Notes: generated from the sequence alone by a model not told the origin. DNA of 64,000 nt from JASLQO01 sp002327525 (GCA_030744435.1 JASLQO010000015.1:21584-85583), one strand, 5' to 3'. Shown: positions 51,876-61,679, counted from the first letter of the stretch. Program-made: numbers and translations.

Positions 51876-53761
51876 CACACGAGAACTCAGTTCGCATCCT
51901 CGTTGCGATCGCCGCTGTGGTGGCGCTCGTGCTCGCGATGGACGTGCTGGCGCTGACGGGTAAGCAGTGGCTGGCTGCCTGGATTCGGCTGGAGACACAC
52001 TACTTCTTCGCGCTGTTGGGCGTTCTGCTGCCTCCCGCTTTTCTGCTTTATCCACGCAATCGGTGGCTGGATGCGTCGTTCGCTTTGCTGACCGTGGGCG
52101 TGTGCGGCTACTTTTTCCTGAACGCGGAACTCATTGTGGACGAGGCCTGGGAATTCGGAGCGCCCGCGCTCGCGACGTGGATGTCGGCGGGACTATGGTT
52201 ACTGCTGCTGGAAGCGCTTCGCCGCAGTGCGGGATGGGCGCTGTTCTTCATTGCCGGGATTTTCTCCCTGCTGCCCATCGTTGCAGATGTGGTGCCTGCT
52301 CCTCTAACGGGTCTCGCAGCTTCCTGGCAGGAGACGGCCGTGTATCACGCACTCAGTATCGAGAGCATCTTCGGACTGCCGTTTCGGGCGTTCGCGAATC
52401 TGGTCATCGGTTTCGTCGTGTTCGGCATCGCGTTGCAGCACACGGGAGGCGGCCGGTTCTTCCTCGACCTCGCCTTCGCGCTGCTCGGCAGAGTGCGGGG
52501 TGGACCGGCCAAGGTGGCAATCGTCTCTTCGGGATTGATGGGGTCGATGAGCGGAAGTGTGGTGACCAACGTACTCACGACCGGACAGATGACCATTCCG
52601 GCCATGCAAAAAGCTGGGTTGGGGGATGAGTATGCGGGCGGCGTGGAAGCATGCGCGTCAACCGGGGGCGTGCTGCTGCCACCGATCATGGGTTCCACTG
52701 CGTTCGTCATGGCCACGTTTCTCGAGGTTCCGTACTTCGAGGTGGCGCTGGCGGCGGCGCTACCGGCGCTGCTCTACTTTGGCGGCCTGTTTCTGCAGGT
52801 GGACGCTTACGCTGCGTCCCGGAATCTCGCCGGTTTGGCGGACGAAGATATCCCATCCATTGTGCGCACCATCAAGGAGGGCTGGTACTACCTGGGTGCG
52901 TTTGCGGTGCTGGTGTTCCTGCTGCTCTACCTGCAGCGTGAGGCCGTTGCACCTTACATAGCGACGGCCGCGTTGCTCGTGCTCAATCAATTCTCGGGCC
53001 GTATGCGCTGGGGGCGCCGTCAACTGGTCGAGTTCGTGACCGCGACCGGTGCGCTGCTGGTGGAACTCGTCGTGGTGCTGGCGGGTGTCGGACTGATAGT
53101 GGGCGCGCTGTCGGTGACGGGCCTGAGTGGAACGCTGGTCAACGACCTGCTCTTCATCGCTGGTGACTCGATTGCTCTACTGCTTGTGATGGGCGCCGTC
53201 ACAAGCTTCGTTCTCGGCATCGGCATGACCGTGACCGCCGCCTACATATTTCTTGCCATCATTCTCGCCCCGGCGCTGGTCGAGGCGGGACTGCCTGCCA
53301 TGTCGGTCCACCTGTTCGTTTTGTACTGGGCGATGCTCTCGTTCATCACACCACCGGTCGCACTGGGTGCCTACGCGGCATCTACGATAGCGGGTAGCAA
53401 TCCATTGAAAACCGGAGTTGCCGCGATGCGTCTCGGCAGTGTGATCTACTTCATCCCGTTCCTGTTCGTACTGGAACCGGCTCTGGTACTGGAAGGGACG
53501 GGGGCTGACATCGCGCTGGCGATGTTACGGGCGGCCGCAGGCGTGTGGTTGATCGTCGGCGCCTTGCAGGGCTTTCTGGTGGGGGTAGGGGAAGGCTTCC
53601 AGATGTGGGCTAGAGGCTTGTTGCTGATTGCCGGACTGAGCGCGGCCGCGCCCGCCGTAGATTCCGCTACGCTACAGCTGAGCACGCCGGTATTGACGAC
53701 CGCGGCGGCCGTATGCCTGGCCGTCGCTGTTACCGCGCGATGCCTGCGCCGTCAATTATGA
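51815..53761 (+). CDS. TRAP transporter permease, fused DctQ-DctM (TAXI type)
   Basis: 648 residues, about 16-18 hydrophobic segments. A small DctQ-like N-terminal block is followed by the large DctM domain (IVSSGLMGSMSGSVVTNVLT, EACASTGGVLLPPIMGSTAF, SFITPPVALGAYAASTIAGS), a fusion typical of TAXI systems. It uses an ion gradient to import the ligand bound by the preceding protein. ATG 51815 overlaps the previous gene by 61 bp; TTG 51866 would shorten this to 10 bp and may be the real start. Its end overlaps the convergent sulfatase by 10 bp. Confidence 0.9.
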   Translation: MAGEKGGGTRGRGHGSGLALTHENSVRILVAIAAVVALVLAMDVLALTGKQWLAAWIRLETHYFFALLGVLLPPAFLLYPRNRWLDASFALLTVGVCGYFFLNAELIVDEAWEFGAPALATWMSAGLWLLLLEALRRSAGWALFFIAGIFSLLPIVADVVPAPLTGLAASWQETAVYHALSIESIFGLPFRAFANLVIGFVVFGIALQHTGGGRFFLDLAFALLGRVRGGPAKVAIVSSGLMGSMSGSVVTNVLTTGQMTIPAMQKAGLGDEYAGGVEACASTGGVLLPPIMGSTAFVMATFLEVPYFEVALAAALPALLYFGGLFLQVDAYAASRNLAGLADEDIPSIVRTIKEGWYYLGAFAVLVFLLLYLQREAVAPYIATAALLVLNQFSGRMRWGRRQLVEFVTATGALLVELVVVLAGVGLIVGALSVTGLSGTLVNDLLFIAGDSIALLLVMGAVTSFVLGIGMTVTAAYIFLAIILAPALVEAGLPAMSVHLFVLYWAMLSFITPPVALGAYAASTIAGSNPLKTGVAAMRLGSVIYFIPFLFVLEPALVLEGTGADIALAMLRAAAGVWLIVGALQGFLVGVGEGFQMWARGLLLIAGLSAAAPAVDSATLQLSTPVLTTAAAVCLAVAVTARCLRRQL

Positions 53762-55701
53762 TCGGGGTCGGCAGGCCGGGGCGTGACGATGGGAAAACGC
53801 CGGGTAAAGTTGTCGAACATCTCACCGAGACTGGCGAGCGCGTCCACATCACCATCGATGGCGAGACGCTCTTCACGCAGCAGCGTCATCGCGTCCGTGA
53901 GTCCGAGCATCAGGCGTTTGAAGTCGACACCCGTCGTCGTGAGGCTGGCATCGGCGCCCTGCGTCCTCCGGTCCGGGAAAGCGTGTAGCACGCTGTTGGC
54001 GATGGTGAGCAGGTAGTCCTGATCGAGGTCCGTGAAGTGCAGGTTCAGATCGAGGCGCACACCGTCTGCCTTGTCCGCATTCAGACGCACTGCCATGGCC
54101 TGGAAGAGGGCTTCCATCGGCATGCCGCGTGCCATACCTTCCGTAGCACCAAAGCTCGACCCCCGGGGCAGGCCGTTGCGCAGTTCCAACGCCCCGCAAA
54201 GGTAGAAGTTGCGCCAGGGTGCGGATTCGGACTGGTAGCCGAGCTGCTCGAGGGTATCTGCGAGTAACGCTCTCGCCTCCACGTGCTCCGCGTCCGACAT
54301 GACCACGTGGTTGAGCACTTCCACGACCCAGCGGTAGTCACCCTCATCGAAGCTCGCGCGCGCTTTCTCCACCACCGCATCGGCACCGCCCATGAACTCC
54401 ACGTAGCGGATTCCGGACTCTACGGGTGGTAGCGGATAGAGGTGCGACGGGTTGCCGTCGAAGTAACCCAGGTATTTGACGTACACGGCACGTACATTGT
54501 GGTGGACCGTGCCGTAGTAGCCCCGATTGGCGAATTCGTGCCCCAGCGCATCCGGCAGGCGGATGCGGTCAGCGATTTCTTCCTTCGTGTATCCGTGGTT
54601 GGCGAGACGCAGTGTCTGATCGTGAATGAACTTGTAGAGATCGCGTTGCTTGGTGAGATACTCCAGCGCCTCCTCGCGACCCCAGATGGGCCAGTGATGG
54701 CTCGCGAACTGTACTTCCAGACGATTGCTGAAGAGGTCCATCGACTCCTGAATCTGCGCTGCCCACGCAAGCGCGTCACGAACCTGCGCCCCGCGTGGCG
54801 TATAGACGTTGTGCAAGTGATGCGAGGTGATCTCCGACATGCACAGCGCCTTGAAGTCTGGAAAGAAGAACACGAATTCGGCCGGCGCCTCCGTTCCCAT
54901 GGTCATCTGAAATTCGATGTCGACGCCGTCTACCGTGCGTGTCTCGCCGGTATTCGTCACGATGTCGTTGGGAACCACAAACCCGGTTGTGCCCATGCTC
55001 AACGCAGCGCCCAACCCCGTGCTGACGAACCCGGTGGGAGAAGGCTCGAGCAGATTGCCGTACATATAGGTGGCGCGCCGACTCATGACGTTACCGGCCA
55101 GCACATTTTCGCTGAGCGATTCTTCGACGAAGTGTTGCGGCGCTATCACCTGTACTTTGCCGGACTCGACGTCATCCGCATTCACGACACCCAGAACGCC
55201 GCCGAAATGATCGACGTGGCTGTGGGTATGGATGACCGCCACGACGGGGCGCATCCCGAGGTGCTCATTTGCGAGCCGCAGTGCGGCCGCCGAGGCCTCG
55301 GCACTGGTCAGAGGGTCGATCACGATCCATCCGCTATCGCCGCGGACCAGCGTCATGTTGGCGATATCGAAAGAGCGAACCTGCCAGATGCCGTCCACGA
55401 TCTCGAACAGACCGGTGTGCTGTGCGTTGAGCTGTGCCTGGCGCCAGAGACTCGGATTGACCGTGTCCGGTGAACCACCATCGAGAAAACCAACTCCCGA
55501 CAGATCGTAAGCGGGCGCGCGTCCGCCCTCGCGGTGTATCACCAGCGGGTCGAGAGTGGCGATGAAGCCCCGCCGCGCACATTCGAAGCTCCGCCGATCC
55601 TCGAATGGCAACTCCTCGGCGATCCGCGCATTGGCGCTTCGGGTATGTTCGGTAGCGGCTTTGCACTCGGCGTGGGTACCGGTCAGTTTCGAGTAGGTCA
55701 T
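53752..55701 (-). CDS. Alkyl sulfatase, metallo-beta-lactamase superfamily (SdsA1/BDS1-like)
   Basis: 649 residues. Metallo-beta-lactamase domain with VVAVIHTHSHVDHFGGVLGV (THxHxDH zinc site), SEITSHHLHNVYTPRGAQVR and ASHHWPIWG supplying further ligands. The alkylsulfatase dimerisation domain and a sterol-carrier-like C-terminal domain follow. It cleaves sulfate from primary or secondary alkyl sulfates such as SDS-like compounds. No N-terminal signal is evident (MTYSKLTGTHAECKAATEHT), unlike secreted family members, so it may act in the cytoplasm. AGGAG precedes the ATG, which overlaps the upstream transglutaminase stop (ATGA). Confidence 0.9.
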   Translation of the reverse strand: MTYSKLTGTHAECKAATEHTRSANARIAEELPFEDRRSFECARRGFIATLDPLVIHREGGRAPAYDLSGVGFLDGGSPDTVNPSLWRQAQLNAQHTGLFEIVDGIWQVRSFDIANMTLVRGDSGWIVIDPLTSAEASAAALRLANEHLGMRPVVAVIHTHSHVDHFGGVLGVVNADDVESGKVQVIAPQHFVEESLSENVLAGNVMSRRATYMYGNLLEPSPTGFVSTGLGAALSMGTTGFVVPNDIVTNTGETRTVDGVDIEFQMTMGTEAPAEFVFFFPDFKALCMSEITSHHLHNVYTPRGAQVRDALAWAAQIQESMDLFSNRLEVQFASHHWPIWGREEALEYLTKQRDLYKFIHDQTLRLANHGYTKEEIADRIRLPDALGHEFANRGYYGTVHHNVRAVYVKYLGYFDGNPSHLYPLPPVESGIRYVEFMGGADAVVEKARASFDEGDYRWVVEVLNHVVMSDAEHVEARALLADTLEQLGYQSESAPWRNFYLCGALELRNGLPRGSSFGATEGMARGMPMEALFQAMAVRLNADKADGVRLDLNLHFTDLDQDYLLTIANSVLHAFPDRRTQGADASLTTTGVDFKRLMLGLTDAMTLLREERLAIDGDVDALASLGEMFDNFTRRFPIVTPRPADPDHN

Positions 55702-56595
55702 GACGACTCCTGCGTGTGAGGTGTTGTGGGAATGGGGAGCACCTGCACGGCCACGTCGAGGGTCTGAGCACCGCCGCCGTGGATGAATCCCTTGGTGGGA
55801 CTGACATCCGAGTAGTCGCGCCCCCACCCGAGTGTGATGTGATCGGTTCCGGGAATGACGTCGTTCTTGGGGTTGAAATCAACCCAGCCGAATTCCGGGC
55901 ACCAGACTGACAACCAGGCGTGCGATGCGTCGGCGCCCGTCAATCTCGTGGCGCCCCGCGTGGGTTGTGTTGCCAGATATCCGCTGACATAACGTGCGGC
56001 AAGTCCCGCGGCGCGCAGCCGGGCGATGGCGACATGGGCGAAATCCTGGCATACGCCCCGCATGGCGCCCATCACGTGAGGGACGGGTGTAAATACGTCG
56101 GTCATCCCGCCTTGATAGTCGAACTGTTGAAGGATCCGACGTGACAGGTTGAACGCAACGCGCAGCACGGGCGTACCGGGAACGAACAGTTCAGCAACAA
56201 ACTGCACGGCACCCTGGATGTCCACATGCGGAGAGGGGAGGGCGAATTGCAATGCTTCGAGGGCATTGGCGGTGTGTGGGTGGCTCAAAGCCGAAGCGAC
56301 CTCGTCCCAGGGGGGGCAGGTCGAGCATGATATTTGGCGGGTCGAATACGTCCACCAGAGCTCGTGATTCGATATGTAATTCATCGTGTGGCGACCGGAT
56401 GAAGATCTCGCGTACCTCGTTGCCGAAAGCGTCCGGGCGCACTTCGATGCTGTCGGGCATCGGGTCGATGGATAACGAATGCTCAAGCAGCCACTGGCGG
56501 TCGAATGAACGCGGAGTGAGCCGCACCAGTTGGTGTGGCGCCGTGACGACGTGCGCATAGTCGAATCGGGTACGGTGGGTGAGACTCAGGTGCAT
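55698..56595 (-). pseudogene. Transglutaminase-like protein with a frameshift at a C7 tract
   Basis: The frame from the ATG at 56595 carries a transglutaminase N-terminal domain (LSLTHRTRFDYAHVVTAPHQ ... FIRSPHDELHIESRALVDVF). At a run of seven C (about 56315) it shifts into the frame that continues as PWDEVASALSHPHTANALEA. That frame contains the transglutaminase core with GVCQDFAHVAIARLRAAGLA (catalytic Cys), ASHAWLSVWCPEFGWVDF (His) and FNPKND (Asp). Removing one C restores a single frame (LDLPPWDEV) and a normal protein of about 298 residues. Catalytic residues are all present, so a sequencing error or a slippage switch is as likely as true decay. Confidence 0.8.
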
Positions 56596-56596
56596 G

Positions 56597-56806
56597 TCAG
56601 CGCTCGCGGCCGAGTGTATGTTTGAAGTACGTCTGGCTGATCAGGTCGGAAAGGCGGTCGACGGAATCCTCCATTCGGCGGAGCAAGCGCTGTAGGTGTG
56701 TGCGCCGGCCCTGCCTGCTGATCACGTTGGCGAGTTTGTCGAGATCAGCCAGACGCAGGTCGCTGTGTATCGAGAGCAGGGTACGCTGTGCCTCGCTCAA
56801 GCTCAT
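56597..56806 (-). CDS. 69-residue ORF, possible remnant of an alpha-E (DUF403) protein
   Basis: 69 residues, all helical and charged (LLSIHSDLRLADLDKLANVI, THLQRLLRRMEDSVDRLSDL, ISQTYFKHTLGRER). It resembles the C-terminal end of the alpha-E domain proteins (COG2307) that usually precede transglutaminases of this type, but I cannot prove this. Its ATG overlaps the symporter stop (ATGA), and its stop is one base from the transglutaminase ATG, so translation of the whole run appears coupled. It is either a truncated alpha-E gene or a small protein in its own right. Confidence 0.55.
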   Translation of the reverse strand: MSLSEAQRTLLSIHSDLRLADLDKLANVISRQGRRTHLQRLLRRMEDSVDRLSDLISQTYFKHTLGRER

Positions 56807-58176
56807 TGCTCCGTAAGCGTCGCGAAATAGGTCTCGGCCGCCGTTTTAACCCTCGGCGCCAGTAGCAGGGTCGAGATCATGGTCGGTATCGCCATCAGGG
56901 CGAAGACACCGTCGATGATACTGATGGCCGTCTGCGGAGTGACGATGCTGGCGACTACGATGAAAGCAAGGTAAACGACGACATATCGGCGTGCGCGCCG
57001 TACCCCCCAGATGAAACTGGCACATTGGGTTCCATAGAACGAGTACGTGAAGATCGTCGTGGTGGCAAAGCACAGTACACAGATGAAGACGACGACCAAA
57101 CCTGGGGTACCAAGCAGATGTTGAAAAGCCGCAGCCGTGAGCGTGACGCCATTCGCATCTCCGGAGCGCCAGACCCCCGACACCAGGATCATCAGTGCGG
57201 TTGCGGTGCACACCAGAAGCGTGTCGATGACCGGGCCGAGCATGGCGACTAGACCCTCTCGTATGGGCTCGCTGGTTCGCGCAGCACCGTGTGCGAGCGC
57301 CTCGGTGCCGATTCCGGCTTCATTGGAATAGGCGCCGCGCTGTACGCCGTAGAGCATCACGGTGAGCAGTGCTCCTCCGGCGGCCGCGTCCCCCGTGAAA
57401 GCATCGCTGACGATCAGCGCGAGCATGGCCGGCACCTGATCGAGATGCATGCAGACCGCCGTCAGCGCTGTCATCATATACAGCGCCGCCATGAAGGGTA
57501 CGAGCTTCGATGCCACCGCGGCGATGCGCTGTAGGCCACCAAGAATGACGATGGCGGATATCAGTGACAGCAACAGACCGGCCCCGACATTGAATGAGAG
57601 GTGGCTGCCACCGGCCGCCATCCACCCGTTTTCGATGAACACCACATCGCGCAGGATCTGCACCAGTTGGTTTGCCTGGAAGGCGGGCAGGGCACCGATC
57701 AGCCCGCATCCGGCGAACAGATAAGCGAGGAATCGCCATCGCGGCCCGAGCGCCTCGCGAATGACGTACATAGGCCCGCCTTGCAATACGCCTTCGCTGT
57801 CCTTGCCGCGGTACATGACAGCCAGCGAACAGGTAAAGAACTTGGTGGCCATGCCGACAACGGCCGTCATCCACATCCAGAAGATTGCGCCGGGTCCGCC
57901 GATGTAGATGGCGAGCGCAACGCCCGCGATGTTGCCCATACCCACCGTGCCGGCCAGTGCTGCTGACAGGGCCTGGAAGTGACTGATCTGCCCCGGCGCT
58001 GAGGTGCCGTCGTGGCGTCCGGCGATCAGCTCCAGGGCATGGCGCAGATGGCGAAATGGTGCAAAGCGAGAATAGACCAGGAAGAAAAGCCCTCCGCCAA
58101 GCAGCAGGACGAGCAACCACGGACCCCATGCATAGGATGAGAAAGTGGTCGCAACTATTTGAATTTCCTGCAACAT
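56803..58176 (-). CDS. Sodium:alanine/glycine symporter, AGCS family
   Basis: 457 residues with about eleven transmembrane segments and AGCS signatures: PGQISHFQALSAALAGTVGM-GNIAGVALAIYIGGPGAIFW near the N-terminus, QGGPMYVIREALGPRWRFLA and GVQRGAYSNEAGIGTEALAH. It imports small neutral amino acids with Na+, in keeping with the Na+ economy implied by the NQR pump. Start at 58176 (MLQEIQIVATTFSSYAWGPW); upstream in-frame residues do not look coding. First gene of the run leading to the alkylsulfatase. Confidence 0.92.
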   Translation of the reverse strand: MLQEIQIVATTFSSYAWGPWLLVLLLGGGLFFLVYSRFAPFRHLRHALELIAGRHDGTSAPGQISHFQALSAALAGTVGMGNIAGVALAIYIGGPGAIFWMWMTAVVGMATKFFTCSLAVMYRGKDSEGVLQGGPMYVIREALGPRWRFLAYLFAGCGLIGALPAFQANQLVQILRDVVFIENGWMAAGGSHLSFNVGAGLLLSLISAIVILGGLQRIAAVASKLVPFMAALYMMTALTAVCMHLDQVPAMLALIVSDAFTGDAAAGGALLTVMLYGVQRGAYSNEAGIGTEALAHGAARTSEPIREGLVAMLGPVIDTLLVCTATALMILVSGVWRSGDANGVTLTAAAFQHLLGTPGLVVVFICVLCFATTTIFTYSFYGTQCASFIWGVRRARRYVVVYLAFIVVASIVTPQTAISIIDGVFALMAIPTMISTLLLAPRVKTAAETYFATLTEQ

Positions 58177-58318
58177 ATTGTTAATGCGTGCCTCGTGTCC
58201 CCGACGACTAGAGTAAACTAGGGTGGCAGGTGGATGCATTCGTTTTTCCGCCGCTGGGGCGGTTGACAGCGTGTTGCGATACACCAAAGGTGGGCGCTGT
58301 TATGCGGAGACTGAGTCA

Positions 58319-59134
58319 ATGACCGACAAGCCGGTGCTCGGAAGGAGCGTGTCGTACGTGTCCAGCTATTCGCCGGATCTGCTGCAGCGGATCACGCGTT
58401 CTGAGATGCGCGCCTCCATTGGCCTGCATGGGCCCCTGCCGTTTCGGGGCACGGACGTCTGGAACGCATATGAGCTCTCCTGGCTGAGCCCGCGCGGTCT
58501 CCCGCGTGTGGCGGCGCTACGCGTGGTTGCGCCCTGTGATTGCGCATACATCGTCGAAAGCAAATCCATGAAGCTCTACCTCGGTAGCTTTGCGCAGAGT
58601 CGTTTCGACGGTGTCGCAGAGGTGTCGCAAAGACTTCGCGTGGATCTCTGTCGGGCTTTCGGTGCAGAGGTCGAGCTGGACATTCGGGAAATCGATCAAC
58701 TGGTGCGAGGTGTTAATTGGCTCTCCGGAACCTGTCTGGATGATCTGGATGTCGGTATTGAACACTACGAGTGTCAACCCGATTTACTCGGCTGCGATAA
58801 AGCGACGGGCGAGGTGAGCGAGAGTGTCTATACACATGTATTCCGCTCCCTGTGCCCGGTGACGGGACAGCCGGATTTCGCCACCGTTTGGCTGAACTAT
58901 TCAGGTCCGGCCATCGAGCGAGCGTCGTTGCTGTCCTATCTGGTTTCGTTTCGCAACGAACAGGCGTTTCACGAGACGACGATCGAGCGTATCTTCTGCG
59001 ATGTGAAGGAACGCTGCACGCCTACACAGCTGGCAGTGATGGGTTGTTTTCTGCGCAGGGGCGGTATCGAAATCAATCCGGTGCGCCATGACACACCCGA
59101 ACCACCACGCGTGACACGCGTGGTGAGGCAATGA
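58319..59134 (+). CDS. queF: NADPH-dependent 7-cyano-7-deazaguanine reductase
   Basis: 271 residues, long bimodular form of QueF. It has the NADPH motif VESKSMKLYLGSF in the N-terminal half and the active-site CPVTGQPDFATVWLNYSG with catalytic Cys and Asp in the C-terminal half. ERCTPTQLAVMGCFLRRGGI supplies the other family segment. It reduces preQ0 to preQ1 in queuosine biosynthesis. GGAG lies nine bases before the ATG at 58319. Confidence 0.95.
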   Translation: MTDKPVLGRSVSYVSSYSPDLLQRITRSEMRASIGLHGPLPFRGTDVWNAYELSWLSPRGLPRVAALRVVAPCDCAYIVESKSMKLYLGSFAQSRFDGVAEVSQRLRVDLCRAFGAEVELDIREIDQLVRGVNWLSGTCLDDLDVGIEHYECQPDLLGCDKATGEVSESVYTHVFRSLCPVTGQPDFATVWLNYSGPAIERASLLSYLVSFRNEQAFHETTIERIFCDVKERCTPTQLAVMGCFLRRGGIEINPVRHDTPEPPRVTRVVRQ

Positions 59135-59139
59135 CCCGA

Positions 59140-59862
59140 TCAGTCGCCGCGCGATGGTTTGATAAGTGTCCGAAGCCAGCCGGTTGTAGTGTTGGAGCCC
59201 AGCAGGTAGCGATTTAGATTGTCGGTTTCGCGCACCAGCCCGGGGGCGTCCGCGAGCAGGGTTTCGCGCGTGCGTATGGGTTGGTCACCCAATTTGCGAA
59301 TAACGCGTGCCGGATTGCCGGCAGCAATGACGTTGGCGGGCATGTCGTGCGTCACGACGGAGCGCGTACCGATCACGGTGTTTTCTCCGATCGTCACTCC
59401 CTTGCACACCGTCGCACCGTCGCCGATCCAGACGTTGTCTTCGAGTACTATGGGAGCGGTGTTGCCTATCGACCGAGTGCGGTCGTAGATGTCGTGCCAG
59501 TCCGCATCGGTGAGATAGGCGCCCGCCGCGAGCATGGTGTTGTTTCCGACCACGACTCTGCTTGCCGAATCGACTCGAACACCTGGGCAGAGCAGCACGT
59601 AGTCGCCCAGTTTGATGCGCCCCCCATGCCCGCCTTCGCCCCAGGTTGTGAGCCCCACGCGCCGGTCCTTGGCGGTGATCACATGCAGGCTCTTGCCGGC
59701 TGAGATGTTGTGCCCATGTACCGTCAGGTACCAGGGCCGCATGACGATGGAAAAGTCCGGATCAAATTGGTCGAATTGAGGTGCTACAAAGCGTCGCGTA
59801 TAGGCGCGTTCAAGCGCCAGGTAGGCACGTTTGGCGATGTACGGACGTCGATCTTCTCGCAC
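59140..59862 (-). CDS. Hexapeptide-repeat acyltransferase
   Basis: 240 residues. A left-handed beta-helix of hexapeptide repeats (IKLGDYVLLCPGVRVDSASR, VVVGNNTMLAAGAYLTDADW, IVLEDNVWIGDGATVCKGVT, IGENTVIGTRSVVTHDMPAN) ends with VIAAGNPARVIRKLG, the standard closing motif of xenobiotic or sugar O-acetyltransferases. It probably transfers an acetyl or acyl group from CoA to a sugar or small molecule. No sugar biosynthesis genes are near, so the acceptor is unknown. It converges on queF, 5 bp apart. Confidence 0.88.
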   Translation of the reverse strand: MREDRRPYIAKRAYLALERAYTRRFVAPQFDQFDPDFSIVMRPWYLTVHGHNISAGKSLHVITAKDRRVGLTTWGEGGHGGRIKLGDYVLLCPGVRVDSASRVVVGNNTMLAAGAYLTDADWHDIYDRTRSIGNTAPIVLEDNVWIGDGATVCKGVTIGENTVIGTRSVVTHDMPANVIAAGNPARVIRKLGDQPIRTRETLLADAPGLVRETDNLNRYLLGSNTTTGWLRTLIKPSRGD

Positions 59863-60302
59863 GGTTCAGGTCTTGAACAGGGGGCGGGCAGGGTAGCCGA
59901 TGTGCGGCGTGTGGGCCAGAGGAGCATTGGGGGAACGCAGATGTCATCATATTTTTGGAACAGGGCACTTAGTGAGAGAGAATCATGTCCACTATGGAAT
60001 TGGGGGCGGTGGGAGAGTTTCTCGGATCAATCGGAGTGATCGCTACGCTGCAAAGACTAAGAATCATTCGAGCCGGTTATGGTCTTTACGCGCCAAACTG
60101 GATAGTGGATAGCCTGAACCCGGGAAACGGCGACGCCAACTGAACTGAAAGTAAGGGGTCGTGAGCCGGCTCCTCAGAGGTGAGACACCAGATAACCCCG
60201 TCTTGTGCGCAGTTGCTAACTGGGGCGCTATGGGAGGATAGTAGGATCAAAACATGCTGGGTGATCACAGGCACGCCAGAGCACACCACACAGGGGGACG
60301 AT
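59863..60302 (+). other. 440-bp intergenic region without a recognised gene
   Basis: Between the acyltransferase (minus) and the aminotransferase (plus), both pointing outward. Short frames exist (for example 59710-60039 plus) but lack homology signs and ribosome binding sites. Promoters for both genes should lie here. No RNA gene recognised. Confidence 0.4.
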
Positions 60303-61679
60303 ATGACATCTCTGGGCCACAACCTTCCTGACTCACTGCAGCCGCATGACGAGTGGAGGCACGTTTTCTCGTATCACCCGATGAGCGTGCCGATCGCGCG
60401 CGCTGAGGGCATCTATCTGTACGATGACAACGGCAAGCAGTACATCGATGCTTCAGGCGGGCCATTCTCGGTCAACCTGCCGCACAACCACCCACGCATG
60501 AAGCAGGCGATTGCCGCTCAGCTCGACAAGTACGCCTACACGCACCCTGTGATGGCCGATCCGCTGCGCGCCGAGTTCTGCAGGATGCTCGCGGAGATCA
60601 CACCGGGCGATCTCGACCACGCCTATCTCGTGTCCGGCGGCTCAGAAGCGGTAGAGACAGCCTTCAAGATCGCGCGGCAGGCGCAGATCAATCGAGGTCA
60701 TGCAGAGAAATACAAGATCATCAGCCACCACGACAGCTATCACGGGATGACCCTCGCGACGCTGGGCGCTTCGGGCAGTCCCGGATCGCACGCCCACTTC
60801 GTGCCGATGCTGCCCAAGTGGCCGCACATCCGCCAGTACTCCGATTTTGATCGACCGGAAGGTACGAGCCGGGACGAGTGGGGTGTGGTATGTGCCCAGG
60901 CGCTGGAGACCGCCATTCACTACGAAGGTCCGCAGACCGTCGCTGCGTTTCTGGCCACACCGCATGGTTGCGGACCCGACTATGCCGTGGTGCCGCCCAA
61001 GACTTACTGGGAGAAGATTCGGGAAATCTGTGACCGCTACGATGTGCTGTTGATCGCGGATGAGGTGGTGACCGGATTCGGTCGTACTGGAACCTGGTTC
61101 GCCATGGAGCAGTTCGGTGTGCTGCCCGACATCATGACGTTGGCAAAGGGCATCTCGAGTTCTTATGTGCCGTTTGGCGCTGTCGCCGTGTCGGCCTCGA
61201 TCAACCAACCATTTGAGGAGGGCGCGTATTTCGTGCACGGCTTCACCAACGGCGGACACCCCCTAGCGTGCGCGGCAGGGTGTGAGTTGATCAACATCAT
61301 TCGCGACGAGCGACTGCTGGAGAACTGCCGTGCTCAGAGCGAGGTGTTATTTTCGCACCGCGACTCGCTGCTTGCCCACCCCACCGTGCGCGACGTGCGC
61401 GGTTGGGGATTGATGCTCGTGCTTGAGCTCCTCAAGGACAAGGAGACGCTGGAGTTCTTCGAGCCGAAGCTGGAGGCGGAAAAGCTGTTCCAGGCCCTCG
61501 CTCTCAAGAACGGGTTGGTGATGTACGGAACCCTGTACGGTCCGCATCGTCAACCGGCGTTTAGACGTGGCTTGCCAGCCTGGATCTCACCGCCACTGTC
61601 CATCACCTCAGAAGAAACCATGCTCATGATGCAGCGACTCGACGACACCTTGAGCGAATGGGAAGCGATGGTGCTGTGA
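60303..61679 (+). CDS. Class III PLP-dependent aminotransferase
   Basis: 458 residues. GIYLYDDNGKQYIDASGGPF opens the fold, LVSGGSEAVETAFKIARQAQ binds the cofactor phosphate, HHDSYHGMTLATLGASG follows, and LLIADEVVTGFGRTGTWFAM holds the Asp contacting the pyridine N. The Schiff-base Lys is in IMTLAKGISSSYVPFGAVAV. It transfers an amino group between an omega-amine or amino acid and an oxoacid. Substrate cannot be read from sequence. The ATG at 60303 (MTSLGHNLPDS) is preferred over an in-frame extension to 60180. Confidence 0.9.
   Translation: MTSLGHNLPDSLQPHDEWRHVFSYHPMSVPIARAEGIYLYDDNGKQYIDASGGPFSVNLPHNHPRMKQAIAAQLDKYAYTHPVMADPLRAEFCRMLAEITPGDLDHAYLVSGGSEAVETAFKIARQAQINRGHAEKYKIISHHDSYHGMTLATLGASGSPGSHAHFVPMLPKWPHIRQYSDFDRPEGTSRDEWGVVCAQALETAIHYEGPQTVAAFLATPHGCGPDYAVVPPKTYWEKIREICDRYDVLLIADEVVTGFGRTGTWFAMEQFGVLPDIMTLAKGISSSYVPFGAVAVSASINQPFEEGAYFVHGFTNGGHPLACAAGCELINIIRDERLLENCRAQSEVLFSHRDSLLAHPTVRDVRGWGLMLVLELLKDKETLEFFEPKLEAEKLFQALALKNGLVMYGTLYGPHRQPAFRRGLPAWISPPLSITSEETMLMMQRLDDTLSEWEAMVL

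Noticed and set aside
54442..55473. 343-codon open frame on the + strand
   Set aside because: It lies wholly antisense to the alkylsulfatase, whose zinc motifs and domain order are clear. The composition of the antisense product (Arg, Val, His rich) is typical of a shadow frame in GC-rich DNA.
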